Shown: positions 14,569 to 23,455 of the stretch, one piece after another | Layout of the letters: each line of letters opens with the position of its first letter | Numbering within the stretch: the first letter of the stretch is position 1 | DNA from: an uncultured Lachnospiraceae bacterium | GTDB taxonomy: Bacteria > Bacillota > Clostridia > Lachnospirales > Lachnospiraceae | Assembly (NCBI GenBank): GCA_947625465.1 | Contig: CANQOK010000001.1 | Location: 1 to 64,000, forward strand | DNA: 64,000 nt | Direction: 5' to 3' | Program-made: the position numbers and the translations under genes | Notes under the pieces: generated by a model | The model's database searches: none | Told to the model about the DNA's origin: nothing | What the model saw: the letters and a program-made list of their open reading frames with translations, nothing else

Positions 14569-16875
14569 GTGACGGAAATGTTGGAAAAGGAACGAAAATT
14601 ACTGGAACGATATGGACTTGTGCCGGAAGATATCGTCTATACCGCCCGGTTTGACGTGGCGGAGGATTACCGGTTTACGGACGGCATGATCCTGCTGACT
14701 GCGGAAAAAATGGCAGTCCTGCTGTATCCGCCGGTTTCAGGAAGGGATTATTATTTTGGCGGGTACCGGACGAACCCGGAAGAGGCCGGCTGGGAGCCCG
14801 CGCTGCAGATCTATGATCTGGCGGAGGTGGAAAGCCTGGGGATCATACGGGAACTGACCGGCGGCGTTTTGTTTGGCAGGATCAGCGGCGTGGAAACCCG
14901 TCTGTGCCGGTTTACCAACTCTCATATGGGAGAAATGGAGCGTCTTACCGATAATCTGGAAAAAGTAAAAAAGAAAGAAACACTGACCAAGGAAGATATT
15001 GAGGGGAAGCAGAGGATCGAACGCTGCCCGAAGTGCGGAACGATTTATCCCGATCAGCAGCGCCGGATCTGTCCCAAATGCATGGACAGAAAATCTATTT
15101 TTGCGCGGCTGGCTTCGTATTTCCTGAAATTTAAGGGCAGGCTGGTCGTTATGGCGCTGTGTTTTGTCGGGACGGCAGTGCTGAATCTGGTATACCCGTA
15201 TTTGAGCGGTACTATTCTATACGACAAGGTATTGTCCCGGAATACGGAATTCATGGAATTTCTGCAGATTCCCGGGATGAAATTCGGCGTACTGCTGCTG
15301 GTTGTAGTGGTTACCATGGCGGTATCGAAGATATTGATGCAGCTTCTGGGCATCATACACGGCACGATTACGGCAACTATAGTGCCGGATGTAGTGGCAA
15401 GGATCAAACAGGAAGTCTTTCAATCTATGGGGAAGCTGTCGATCAGCTTCTATAACGGCAGACAGACCGGCGGACTGATGACGCGGGTCCTGGACGACGC
15501 GGGAGAGATCACCAGTTTTTTTATTGACGGCGTACCGTATTTTTTCAGCAATGCGCTGACGATCATCGTGACAGCCGTGATCATGATCCGGCTCAACTGG
15601 CAGCTGGCGGTGATAGCGCTGATCCTGCTTCCGGTGCTGACATTTACCAGCTATAAAATGATGCCGAGACTCTGGCATATGTATGGCAGGCGGCACAGGG
15701 CAAACCGGAGCTTAAACAGCCAGATGAATGACAATATTACCGGAGCCAGAGTAGTAAAGGCTTTCGGACAGGAAGAACAGGAGATGAGCCGGTTCCATCA
15801 CCGCAATGACAATGTGCGGAAAGCGGAACTGGATGTCGCTAAATATGAGATCCGGTTTTACAGCGTACTGTACAGTCTGGTGGAAAATCTGACTTCCTTT
15901 ATGGTCTGGGGGCTGGGCGCCATTCTGATCTTAAATGACAGCGGGCTGGAATTTGGCGTGCTGATCACGATTACCGGCTATGTAACCCAGCTGCAGGGGC
16001 CGCTTGACTTTATGTCCCGTGTGTTCCGCTGGTGGACCAACAGTATGAACTCGGCGCAGCGTATTTTTGAGATTATTGACGCGCAGCCGGAGGTGGCGGA
16101 ACGGCTTGATCCGGTACGGCCGGAAAAGATCCGCGGCGAGATCGAGATGCGGCATGTGACCTTTGGCTATGAGAAGCATAAGCCTGTGCTGAAAGATGTG
16201 AGCTTTCATATCGAAGCGGGAAAGGTTCTGGGAATCGTGGGACGAAGCGGCGCGGGAAAATCTACGCTGGTCAACCTGATCTCCAGACTGTATGACGTGC
16301 AGGAGGGAGAAATCTACATAGACGGGATCAATGTACGGGATATGGGATTTCGGGAACTGCGAAAAAACATCGCCATGGTGTCGCAGGAAACCTATATTTT
16401 CATGGGGACCGCGGCGGAGAATATCGCTTATGCCAGACCGGACGCCACGCGGGCGGAGATCATCGCGGCGGCGAAACAGGCGAGCGCCCACGATTTTATC
16501 TGTAAGATGCCGGACGGTTACGACACCGTGATCGGAAGCTCCGGGAGAACCCTGTCCGGCGGGGAAAAACAGCGGATTTCCATTGCCAGGGCAATTCTGG
16601 CGGATCCCAGGATTTTAATTTTGGATGAGGCGACGGCGGCTGTGGATACGGAAACCGAACTGGCGATTCAGGAATCTCTGGAAAAACTGGTAAAGGGACG
16701 GACTACGCTGTCGATTGCGCACCGGCTGTCTACCCTGCGGAACGCGGACCGGCTGATCGTGATCGACGACGGGAAGATCACGGAGCAGGGCACGCATCAG
16801 GAACTGGCGGATTTAAAGGGAACTTATTTTAAATTGATGGAGCTGCAGACGAAAGCGCTGGCTCTGCGGGAATAG
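14569..16875 (+). CDS. ABC exporter with N-terminal accessory domain and zinc ribbon
   Basis: A 768-residue fused permease-ATPase. Residues 1 to about 145 form a soluble domain I do not recognise, followed by a zinc ribbon ('CPKCGTIYPDQQRRICPKC'). Six membrane helices (about 185-480) and an ATPase domain complete it: Walker A 'GRSGAGKST', signature 'LSGGEKQRISIARA', Walker B with catalytic Glu in 'ILILDEATAAVD', switch His in 'IAHRLS'. GGAGG at 14560-14564 supports GTG 14569; the in-frame ATG at 14482 would lie upstream of the terminator. The gene heads an operon with a DUF1854 gene and a second exporter of the same design. The substrate is unknown; the attenuator suggests a translation-targeting compound or a host peptide (inference). 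Confidence 0.88.
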   Translation: MTEMLEKERKLLERYGLVPEDIVYTARFDVAEDYRFTDGMILLTAEKMAVLLYPPVSGRDYYFGGYRTNPEEAGWEPALQIYDLAEVESLGIIRELTGGVLFGRISGVETRLCRFTNSHMGEMERLTDNLEKVKKKETLTKEDIEGKQRIERCPKCGTIYPDQQRRICPKCMDRKSIFARLASYFLKFKGRLVVMALCFVGTAVLNLVYPYLSGTILYDKVLSRNTEFMEFLQIPGMKFGVLLLVVVVTMAVSKILMQLLGIIHGTITATIVPDVVARIKQEVFQSMGKLSISFYNGRQTGGLMTRVLDDAGEITSFFIDGVPYFFSNALTIIVTAVIMIRLNWQLAVIALILLPVLTFTSYKMMPRLWHMYGRRHRANRSLNSQMNDNITGARVVKAFGQEEQEMSRFHHRNDNVRKAELDVAKYEIRFYSVLYSLVENLTSFMVWGLGAILILNDSGLEFGVLITITGYVTQLQGPLDFMSRVFRWWTNSMNSAQRIFEIIDAQPEVAERLDPVRPEKIRGEIEMRHVTFGYEKHKPVLKDVSFHIEAGKVLGIVGRSGAGKSTLVNLISRLYDVQEGEIYIDGINVRDMGFRELRKNIAMVSQETYIFMGTAAENIAYARPDATRAEIIAAAKQASAHDFICKMPDGYDTVIGSSGRTLSGGEKQRISIARAILADPRILILDEATAAVDTETELAIQESLEKLVKGRTTLSIAHRLSTLRNADRLIVIDDGKITEQGTHQELADLKGTYFKLMELQTKALALRE

Positions 16876-16886
16876 GAGAGATTGCC

Positions 16887-17432
16887 ATGCAGGAATTTGA
16901 ATTTAATGAAGAAGAATTAAAGGCAGAATCGGAACAGCTGCAGCAGATCCGGTATCTGACAAAGGAAAACGCGGTATTTGCCCGAACGGAAGGGGGTTTT
17001 GTTTCCCTGGAATATGACGGGAAGAAATACGACCGGGTAGGCGTATACCGGATGTTTCCGATTTCTGATCCGGAGCATTATATTTCTATCCGGGAAGCGG
17101 ATGAGAAAGCCAGAGAGATCGGCATGATCGTGGATCTGGAAAAGATGCCCAAGGATACGGCGGAAATGCTGCGGGAACAGCTGCGGCTTCGGTATTTTAC
17201 CCCGCAGATCGAAAAGATCATGGATATCAAGGATGAGTACGGTTACGCGTATTTTCATGTGCTGACGAATTTCGGCGCGTGCCGGTTTACCATTCACATG
17301 GGCGGTGACTCTGTGGTGTCCCTGAGCGACAGCCGTGTTATGCTGACCGATCTGGACGGGAACCGGTTTGAGATTCCGGATATTTACCGCCTGACTGTGG
17401 GAGAACGGAAAAAACTGGATTTGTTTATATAA
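16887..17432 (+). CDS. DUF1854-family protein
   Basis: A 181-residue soluble protein that matches the DUF1854 family in pattern ('VGVYRMFPISDPEHYISI', 'EIGMIVDLEKMPKDT', 'YFTPQIEKI', 'FGACRFTIHMGGDSVV', 'VMLTDLDGNRFEIPDI'). Members in other bacteria sit beside ABC transporters; in some proteobacteria they are named after nearby cyanophycin genes, which are absent here. It lies 11 bases after one exporter gene and 22 before the other, so it is probably a subunit or adaptor of the transporter pair. No enzymatic motif is visible. Confidence 0.8.
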   Translation: MQEFEFNEEELKAESEQLQQIRYLTKENAVFARTEGGFVSLEYDGKKYDRVGVYRMFPISDPEHYISIREADEKAREIGMIVDLEKMPKDTAEMLREQLRLRYFTPQIEKIMDIKDEYGYAYFHVLTNFGACRFTIHMGGDSVVSLSDSRVMLTDLDGNRFEIPDIYRLTVGERKKLDLFI

Positions 17433-17454
17433 CAGTAAAGGATAGTGAAACCAT

Positions 17455-19653
17455 ATGGAATTAAAATATGCATTGGACGAGGCACAGAAGGCTGCGCTCG
17501 GATTAAAAGAAACAGAAAAAATTGCATATGCGGTCCCATTTGATCTGGTACATGAACAGGGTACGGAAAAATCGTGGCTCGTGGTGACCGGCGACCGGCT
17601 GATCGTGATGGAGCGGGAGAACGCGTCCGAACCGTGGAAGTGCAGGCAGTGGTTTCTGGCTGACTGTCAGGAAGTGAAATGTGAGCATCAGGTACACTGC
17701 GGGATCGTGACGGTGTGCCGGAACGGGCAGTGGGAACTGGTCTGCCGGTTTTCCATGCGTCATATTACCCGGATCTCCTATGTGGCCAGAGGCGCGGATC
17801 TGATCGCCAAAGGAGAACCGGGAACGGTGCAGAGCCATGAATATGAACGATACTGCCCCCGCTGCGGCCGCGCCATGCCGGGTACCAGCAAATGCCCGCA
17901 CTGTGACGGAAAACGGGTTATGCTCCGGAAATTCTGGGATCTGTGCCAGGGGTATCAGTGGAAACTGCTGGCGATCTCTCTGTTAATGGTAGTATCGTCT
18001 CTGATGAGTATCGGAATGCCGCTTGTGCAGCAGCGGTTTATTGACAATGTGCTGGTGGATAAATCCGGCGATATGCAGGATGTGGTTGCTTTTATACTGA
18101 CGCTGCTGGGAATGACGGTAATCCTGATCAGCGTCAACGCGCTGCGGGACTGGTGGTGTTCCAAGCTCGGCGCGATGATCAGCCTGAGCCTGCGCCGCCG
18201 TCTGTATAATAAGATCCAGATGCTTTCCATGTCGTTTATCAATAAAAGAAAGCCGGGCGCTTTAATGAACCGGGTGGCAAGCGACACCAGACAGATCCGG
18301 CAGTTTATGGAAGAAGTATTCGGGGGTATGGTCTCTACGCTGGTAACCATGGCCGGCGCGCTGATCTTTATGCTGATACTGAGCTGGAAAATGACGTTGT
18401 ATTCCACGGTTTTGATCGTGGCGGTATTTGCGCTGACCAAAATCTTCTGGCACCACATTCACAAAATCTTTCATATGCAGTGGATCAAGGACGATAAGAT
18501 GCGGAGCGGTCTGCAGGACGTGATCTCCGGCATGCGTGTGGTAAAGGCGTTCGGACGGGAGCAGTATGAAACAGAACGGTTTGCGGGGCTGACAGATGAG
18601 TTTGCCAGAGTACAGAAGAAAAATGAAGTCTTTTGGGCAATCTTTTATCCGATCCTGACTTTTATCATGGGAATCGGTTCTTATGTGGCGATTTATTTTG
18701 GCGGTCTGGATGTGCTGGACGGAACAATGACGACCGGTGAACTGGTACAGTTTGTTACCTACACGGGATTCTTATACGGGCCGCTGGGCTGGATGACGCA
18801 TTTGCCCAGATCGGTCATGCAGATGTTTACCAGCCTGAACCGGATCTATGATGTCTTGGATGAAGAGCCGGAGATTCAGAATATCGAGGAGCCCAAGGAA
18901 TTTCGGATCCATGGGGATATCCGGTTTGACGATATCAGCTTTGGATATAATTCGTATGAACCGGTTCTGGAGCATATGACGCTGGACGTGAAACAGGGAG
19001 AAATGATCGGTCTGGTCGGGGCTTCCGGCACAGGAAAATCCACGCTGATCAATCTGATCATGCGCCTGTTTGATGTGGACCGGGGAATGATCTCCATAGA
19101 CGGCATCAATATTAAGGACATTTCCAAAGAAAGCCTGCACGGACAGATCGGCGTCGTGCTGCAGGAAACGTTTCTGTTCTCCGGATCGATCTTAAATAAT
19201 ATCCGGTTTGCCAGACCGGACGCGTCGATGGAAGAGATCATTCGGGCTGCCAAAGCGGCAAACGCCCATGATTTTATCTGTAAGACGCCGGACGGTTACA
19301 ATACCTATGTGGGAGAACACGGTTACAATCTGTCCGGCGGCGAACGGCAGCGGATCGCCATCGCCAGAGCAATCTTAAACGATCCGAGGCTGCTGATCCT
19401 GGATGAAGCGACCTCCGCACTGGATACGGAGAGCGAATACTTGATCCAGCAGGCCCTGGAACGGCTGACAGCGGGCAGAACGACCTTTGCCATCGCACAC
19501 CGCCTGTCAACGCTGCGCAATGCGGATCGGATCGTCGTGATCGACGGACACCACATTGCCGAAGTGGGAAGCCATAATGAACTGCTGGAGCGAAAAGGCA
19601 TCTATTACGGACTGGTGCAGGCACAGCTGGAAATGGCGAAAATCGCGGAATAA
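17455..19653 (+). CDS. Second ABC exporter with N-terminal accessory domain and zinc ribbon
   Basis: A 732-residue fused permease-ATPase built like the first: a soluble N-terminal domain (about 1-130), a zinc ribbon ('YCPRCGRAMPGTSKCPHC', about 138-155), six membrane helices (about 170-440) and an ATPase with 'GASGTGKST', 'LSGGERQRIAIARA', catalytic Glu in 'LLILDEATSALD' and 'IAHRLS'. Both exporters keep the catalytic Glu and a full signature, so neither ATP site is degenerate, unlike typical heterodimeric exporters such as BmrCD. Presumably they form a heterodimer with the DUF1854 protein; homodimers are possible. Confidence 0.88.
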   Translation: MELKYALDEAQKAALGLKETEKIAYAVPFDLVHEQGTEKSWLVVTGDRLIVMERENASEPWKCRQWFLADCQEVKCEHQVHCGIVTVCRNGQWELVCRFSMRHITRISYVARGADLIAKGEPGTVQSHEYERYCPRCGRAMPGTSKCPHCDGKRVMLRKFWDLCQGYQWKLLAISLLMVVSSLMSIGMPLVQQRFIDNVLVDKSGDMQDVVAFILTLLGMTVILISVNALRDWWCSKLGAMISLSLRRRLYNKIQMLSMSFINKRKPGALMNRVASDTRQIRQFMEEVFGGMVSTLVTMAGALIFMLILSWKMTLYSTVLIVAVFALTKIFWHHIHKIFHMQWIKDDKMRSGLQDVISGMRVVKAFGREQYETERFAGLTDEFARVQKKNEVFWAIFYPILTFIMGIGSYVAIYFGGLDVLDGTMTTGELVQFVTYTGFLYGPLGWMTHLPRSVMQMFTSLNRIYDVLDEEPEIQNIEEPKEFRIHGDIRFDDISFGYNSYEPVLEHMTLDVKQGEMIGLVGASGTGKSTLINLIMRLFDVDRGMISIDGINIKDISKESLHGQIGVVLQETFLFSGSILNNIRFARPDASMEEIIRAAKAANAHDFICKTPDGYNTYVGEHGYNLSGGERQRIAIARAILNDPRLLILDEATSALDTESEYLIQQALERLTAGRTTFAIAHRLSTLRNADRIVVIDGHHIAEVGSHNELLERKGIYYGLVQAQLEMAKIAE

Positions 19654-19667
19654 AGGAGTATGGGATC

Positions 19668-20699
19668 GTGGAACTGTATGCGGAAATCGTAAAGCCTCTG
19701 CTTGGCTGGTATCAAAAAAATGCCCGGGTTCTGCCGTGGCGCACGGATCGGGATCCATATCATGTATGGCTGTCGGAGATCATGCTGCAGCAGACTCGGG
19801 TGGAAGCCGTAAAAGGCTATTACAGCCGTTTTTTGGAGGAGCTTCCTACCGTTGCGGACCTGGCGTCCGCAGAAGATGACAGACTGATGAAGCTGTGGGA
19901 AGGGCTTGGCTATTACAGCCGGGTTCGGAATTTAAAGAAGGCGGCGCAGGTCATTATGGCGCAATACGGCGGCGTATTTCCAAAAGAATATGAAGAAGTG
20001 CTGGCGCTGCCGGGCATCGGCGCGTATACGGCAGGCGCAATCTGTTCGATCTGTTTTGACCGGCCTACGCCTGCGGTAGACGGCAATGTGCTTCGTGTCA
20101 TTGCCCGGATCACGGAGGACTGGGAGACCATAGAGAAGCCCGCTATGAAAAAGCGGGTGACTGAAAATCTGGCAGCCGTCTATCCGAAAGAAAGCGGAAC
20201 CTTTACCCAGAGTCTGATGGAACTGGGAGCGCTCGTCTGTATTCCGAACGGAGAGCCCAAATGTGAGGTCTGCCCGGTACGATCACAGTGCCGCGCTTAT
20301 GCGAATGGAACCTGGAAGCAATTACCGGTTCGGGTCCCGAAAAAAGGCAGACGGATCGAATATAAGACCGTATTTGTCCTGGAATGTGAAGACAGCGTTG
20401 CGGTGTGCAGACGCCCGCCGGACGGACTGTTGGCCGGGATGTGGGAATTTCCTAATGTGGAGGGGCAGCTCACGGTGCAAAAGGCGGCTGAAACTGCGGC
20501 GGTATGGGATACGCAGCCGGCGGATGTTACGCAGAAACTGATAAAGAATCACATTTTTACGCATGTGGAATGGAGAATGGTATGCTATTACATCCGCTGC
20601 CGGAACCGGGCGGACCGTTTTCGCTGGGTTTCCAAAGATGCGGTTGCAGAAAGCGTAGCCCTGCCTACCGCATTCCGCCAGTTTTTTGAAAATATCTAA
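19668..20699 (+). CDS. mutY: A/G-specific adenine DNA glycosylase MutY
   Basis: A 343-residue MutY that removes adenine opposite 8-oxoguanine. The catalytic Glu is in 'LSEIMLQQTRVE', the helix-hairpin-helix with catalytic Asp is 'LPGIGAYTAGAICSI...PAVDGNVLRV', and the [4Fe-4S] ligands are in 'CIPNGEPKCEVCPVRSQC' (first gap one residue longer than in E. coli). A NUDIX-like C-terminal domain (about 225-340) reads the 8-oxoG. The start is GTG with AAAGGAG nine bases upstream. It follows the exporter by 14 bases and may share its transcript. Confidence 0.93.
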   Translation: MELYAEIVKPLLGWYQKNARVLPWRTDRDPYHVWLSEIMLQQTRVEAVKGYYSRFLEELPTVADLASAEDDRLMKLWEGLGYYSRVRNLKKAAQVIMAQYGGVFPKEYEEVLALPGIGAYTAGAICSICFDRPTPAVDGNVLRVIARITEDWETIEKPAMKKRVTENLAAVYPKESGTFTQSLMELGALVCIPNGEPKCEVCPVRSQCRAYANGTWKQLPVRVPKKGRRIEYKTVFVLECEDSVAVCRRPPDGLLAGMWEFPNVEGQLTVQKAAETAAVWDTQPADVTQKLIKNHIFTHVEWRMVCYYIRCRNRADRFRWVSKDAVAESVALPTAFRQFFENI

Positions 20700-20743
20700 G
20701 AGGAAGCAGCTGCCATATTTTCGCTCATTTTACAAAAAATTAC

Positions 20744-20772
20744 TTGATATAAATGCTTACAGGATTTATAAT
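20744..20772 (+). promoter_or_regulatory. Promoter of the phosphoketolase gene
   Basis: TTGATA at 20744-20749, a 17-bp spacer, perfect TATAAT at 20767-20772, then an AT-rich start region and AAAGGAG before the ATG. Confidence 0.72.
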
Positions 20773-20831
20773 AAATAGAAGAAATAAAAATAATTTTTAT
20801 TATTAAAAAATAAAAGTAAAGGAGTGAAATT

Positions 20832-23219
20832 ATGTCAGAAAATTGTGTTGAAAAGCAGCCAATGACACAGGAGTACCTGGAGAAAATGGATGCGTACTGG
20901 AGAGCAGCCAATTATATCGCAGCCGCACAGCTGTATATGTTGGACAACCCTCTGCTGCGGAAGCCGTTGACAAGAGACCAGGTTAAGAAGAAAATCGTAG
21001 GTCATTGGGGCACTGTTCCGGGACAGAATTTTGTGTATGTTCACCTGAACCGTGTGATCAAGAAGTATGACCTGGATATGCTGTTGATCTCAGGACCGGG
21101 TCATGGCGGGAATTTCTTTGTAGGCAACTCTTATCTGGAAGGTCACTACAGTGAGATTTATCCGAATGTCAGCGAAGATGAGGAAGGTATGAAGAGACTC
21201 TGCAAACAGTTCTCTTTCCCCTGCGGTATTTCCTCTCATGTTGCGCCGGAGACTCCGGGTTCCATCAATGAGGGCGGTGAGCTGGGTTATTCGATCGCGC
21301 ATGCGTTCGGTTCCGTATTTGACAATCCGGATGTGATCACAGCCTGTATCGTAGGCGACGGTGAAGCGGAGACAGGTCCTCTGGCAACCGCATGGCATTC
21401 CAATAAGTTCCTGAATCCGGTAACTGACGGCGCCGTATTGCCGATCCTGCATCTGAACGGATATAAGATTTCCAATCCGACCGTATTCTCCCATATCTCC
21501 CATGATGAAGTCGCAAGCTTCTTTCATGGATGCGGCTGGGAGCCTCACTTTGTAGAGGGCGATGATCCGATGACCATGCATAAGTTAATGGCGGAGACAT
21601 TGGATACCTGTATCGAGAAGATCAAGAAGTATCAGAAAGACGCCCGTGAGAACGGCGTTACGACAAGACCGTTCTGGCCGATGATCGTACTGCGTACCCC
21701 GAAGGGCTGGACAGGCCCGAAGATGGTTGACGGTGAGAGAGTGGAAGGTTCCTTCCGCGCGCATCAGGTTCCGATCACCATGGAGAAGCCGGAGCATCTG
21801 GAGCTGTTAAAAGAGTGGTTATTGAGCTACAGACCGGATGAGCTGTTTGATGAGAATTACAGACTGAAACCGGAACTGAAAGAGCTGGCTCCGAAGGGCG
21901 ACCACAGAATCAGCGCTAACCCGCACGCAAACGGCGGTCTGCTGCTGCGCGACCTGCGTCTGCCTGACTTTAAGTCCTACGCGGTTGACGTTCCGTATCC
22001 GGGTTCCGTAAAGGCGCAGGATATGATCGAGCTGGGCGCTTATGTAAGAGATGTATTTAAGTTAAATGAAGATAAGAAGAACTTCCGTATCTTTGGACCG
22101 GATGAGACGATGTCCAACCGTCTGTATCATGTATTTGAGACAGAGAAGCGTGACTGGAACGCGGAGATCCATGAGGCTGACGAGCTGGTGGCTCCGAACG
22201 GACGTATCATGGACTCTTATCTGAGTGAGCATATGTGCGAGGGCTGGCTGGAAGGCTATCTGCTGACAGGCCGCCACGGATTCTTTGCATCCTATGAAGC
22301 ATTTATCCGTATTGTAGACTCCATGTGCGCACAGCACGCGAAGTGGCTGAAGGTTACTTCCGAGCTTCCGTGGAGACAGGAGATCGCTTCCCTGAACCTG
22401 ATCCTGACATCCAACGTATGGCAGCAGGATCACAATGGATTTACGCATCAGGATCCCGGTTTCTTAGACCATATTTCCAATAAGAAAGCAGACGTTGTCC
22501 GGATGTATCTGCCGCCTGACGCGAACTGTCTGTTGTCCTGTTTCGATCACTGCATCAGCAGTAAGAATTATGTCAATGTCATCATCGCTTCGAAGCATCC
22601 GAGTTTCCAGTGGCTGACGATGGATCAGGCTGTAAAGCACTGTACACAGGGTATCGGCATCTGGAACTGGGCGTCCAATGACGCAGGCCAGGAGCCCGAT
22701 GTGGTAATGGCATGCTGCGGTGATACGCCGACGCTGGAGACACTGGCAGCGATCACGATCTTAAGAGATAACCTGCCTGAAGTTAAGGTTCGCTGCGTCA
22801 ACGTAGTAGACTTAATGAAGCTGCAGCCGAGTTCACAGCATCCGCACGGCTTGAGTGATCCGGAATATGACGCTCTGTTTACCAAGGATAAGCCGATCAT
22901 CTTCGCATTCCACGGCTATCCGACTCTGGTTCACGAGCTGACTTATCACAGACACAACCGCAACCTGAACGTACACGGCTATATCGAAGAAGGTACGATC
23001 ACGACACCGTTTGATATGAGAGTTCAGAATGAGATCGACCGTTACCATCTGGTACTGGATGCGATTCAGCATCTGCCTCAGTTAGGCAACAGAGGATCTT
23101 ATCTGGTACAGAAGATCAATGATATTCTGGTAGAGCATAAACAGCATATCGGTACTTACGGAGAAGATATTCCGGAAGTCAGAGACTGGGTATGGCATAC
23201 GCCGGAAGATAACGCATAA
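20832..23219 (+). CDS. xfp: Xylulose-5-phosphate/fructose-6-phosphate phosphoketolase
   Basis: A 795-residue thiamin-diphosphate enzyme that splits xylulose-5-P (and probably fructose-6-P) to acetyl phosphate. The family motifs '[17 protein letters not shown]' and the cofactor motif '[15 protein letters not shown]' are present; the middle and C-terminal domains are full length, with '[15 protein letters not shown]' and '[14 protein letters not shown]'. Codon choice is more biased than in neighbouring genes, which suggests high expression. It has its own strong promoter and terminator. Acetyl phosphate from it would feed ATP by acetate kinase (not in the window). Confidence 0.96.
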   Translation: MSENCVEKQPMTQEYLEKMDAYWRAANYIAAAQLYMLDNPLLRKPLTRDQVKKKIVGHWGTVPGQNFVYVHLNRVIKKYDLDMLLISGPGHGGNFFVGNSYLEGHYSEIYPNVSEDEEGMKRLCKQFSFPCGISSHVAPETPGSINEGGELGYSIAHAFGSVFDNPDVITACIVGDGEAETGPLATAWHSNKFLNPVTDGAVLPILHLNGYKISNPTVFSHISHDEVASFFHGCGWEPHFVEGDDPMTMHKLMAETLDTCIEKIKKYQKDARENGVTTRPFWPMIVLRTPKGWTGPKMVDGERVEGSFRAHQVPITMEKPEHLELLKEWLLSYRPDELFDENYRLKPELKELAPKGDHRISANPHANGGLLLRDLRLPDFKSYAVDVPYPGSVKAQDMIELGAYVRDVFKLNEDKKNFRIFGPDETMSNRLYHVFETEKRDWNAEIHEADELVAPNGRIMDSYLSEHMCEGWLEGYLLTGRHGFFASYEAFIRIVDSMCAQHAKWLKVTSELPWRQEIASLNLILTSNVWQQDHNGFTHQDPGFLDHISNKKADVVRMYLPPDANCLLSCFDHCISSKNYVNVIIASKHPSFQWLTMDQAVKHCTQGIGIWNWASNDAGQEPDVVMACCGDTPTLETLAAITILRDNLPEVKVRCVNVVDLMKLQPSSQHPHGLSDPEYDALFTKDKPIIFAFHGYPTLVHELTYHRHNRNLNVHGYIEEGTITTPFDMRVQNEIDRYHLVLDAIQHLPQLGNRGSYLVQKINDILVEHKQHIGTYGEDIPEVRDWVWHTPEDNA

Positions 23220-23236
23220 ACATCGTTTTCATTTAG

Positions 23237-23285
23237 AGAGGACGGCTTTTACTTGAGAGAACAGTAGAAGCCGTCCTCTATTTTG
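23237..23285 (+). terminator. Intrinsic terminator after xfp
   Basis: AGAGGACGGCTTTTACT pairs with AGTAGAAGCCGTCCTCT (one mismatch), followed by ATTTT. Confidence 0.85.
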
Positions 23286-23455
23286 TATAGTTTTTGGCGG
23301 CTTTATTGTGAAAAAATGAGTAAAAATCACAACAGATCAAAGAAAAACAGAAAAATATTCGGATAAAATGCTAAAATATATCTGGTGTTTTCACTGAAAA
23401 TATGTTAAAATAACGTATAAAGTTGTCGATTAAAATATATAAAGGAGATTACAGT

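Noticed and set aside
16887..17432. Cyanophycin metabolism role for the DUF1854 protein
   Set aside because: That label comes from gene neighbourhoods in other bacteria; no cyanophycin synthetase or cyanophycinase is in this window.
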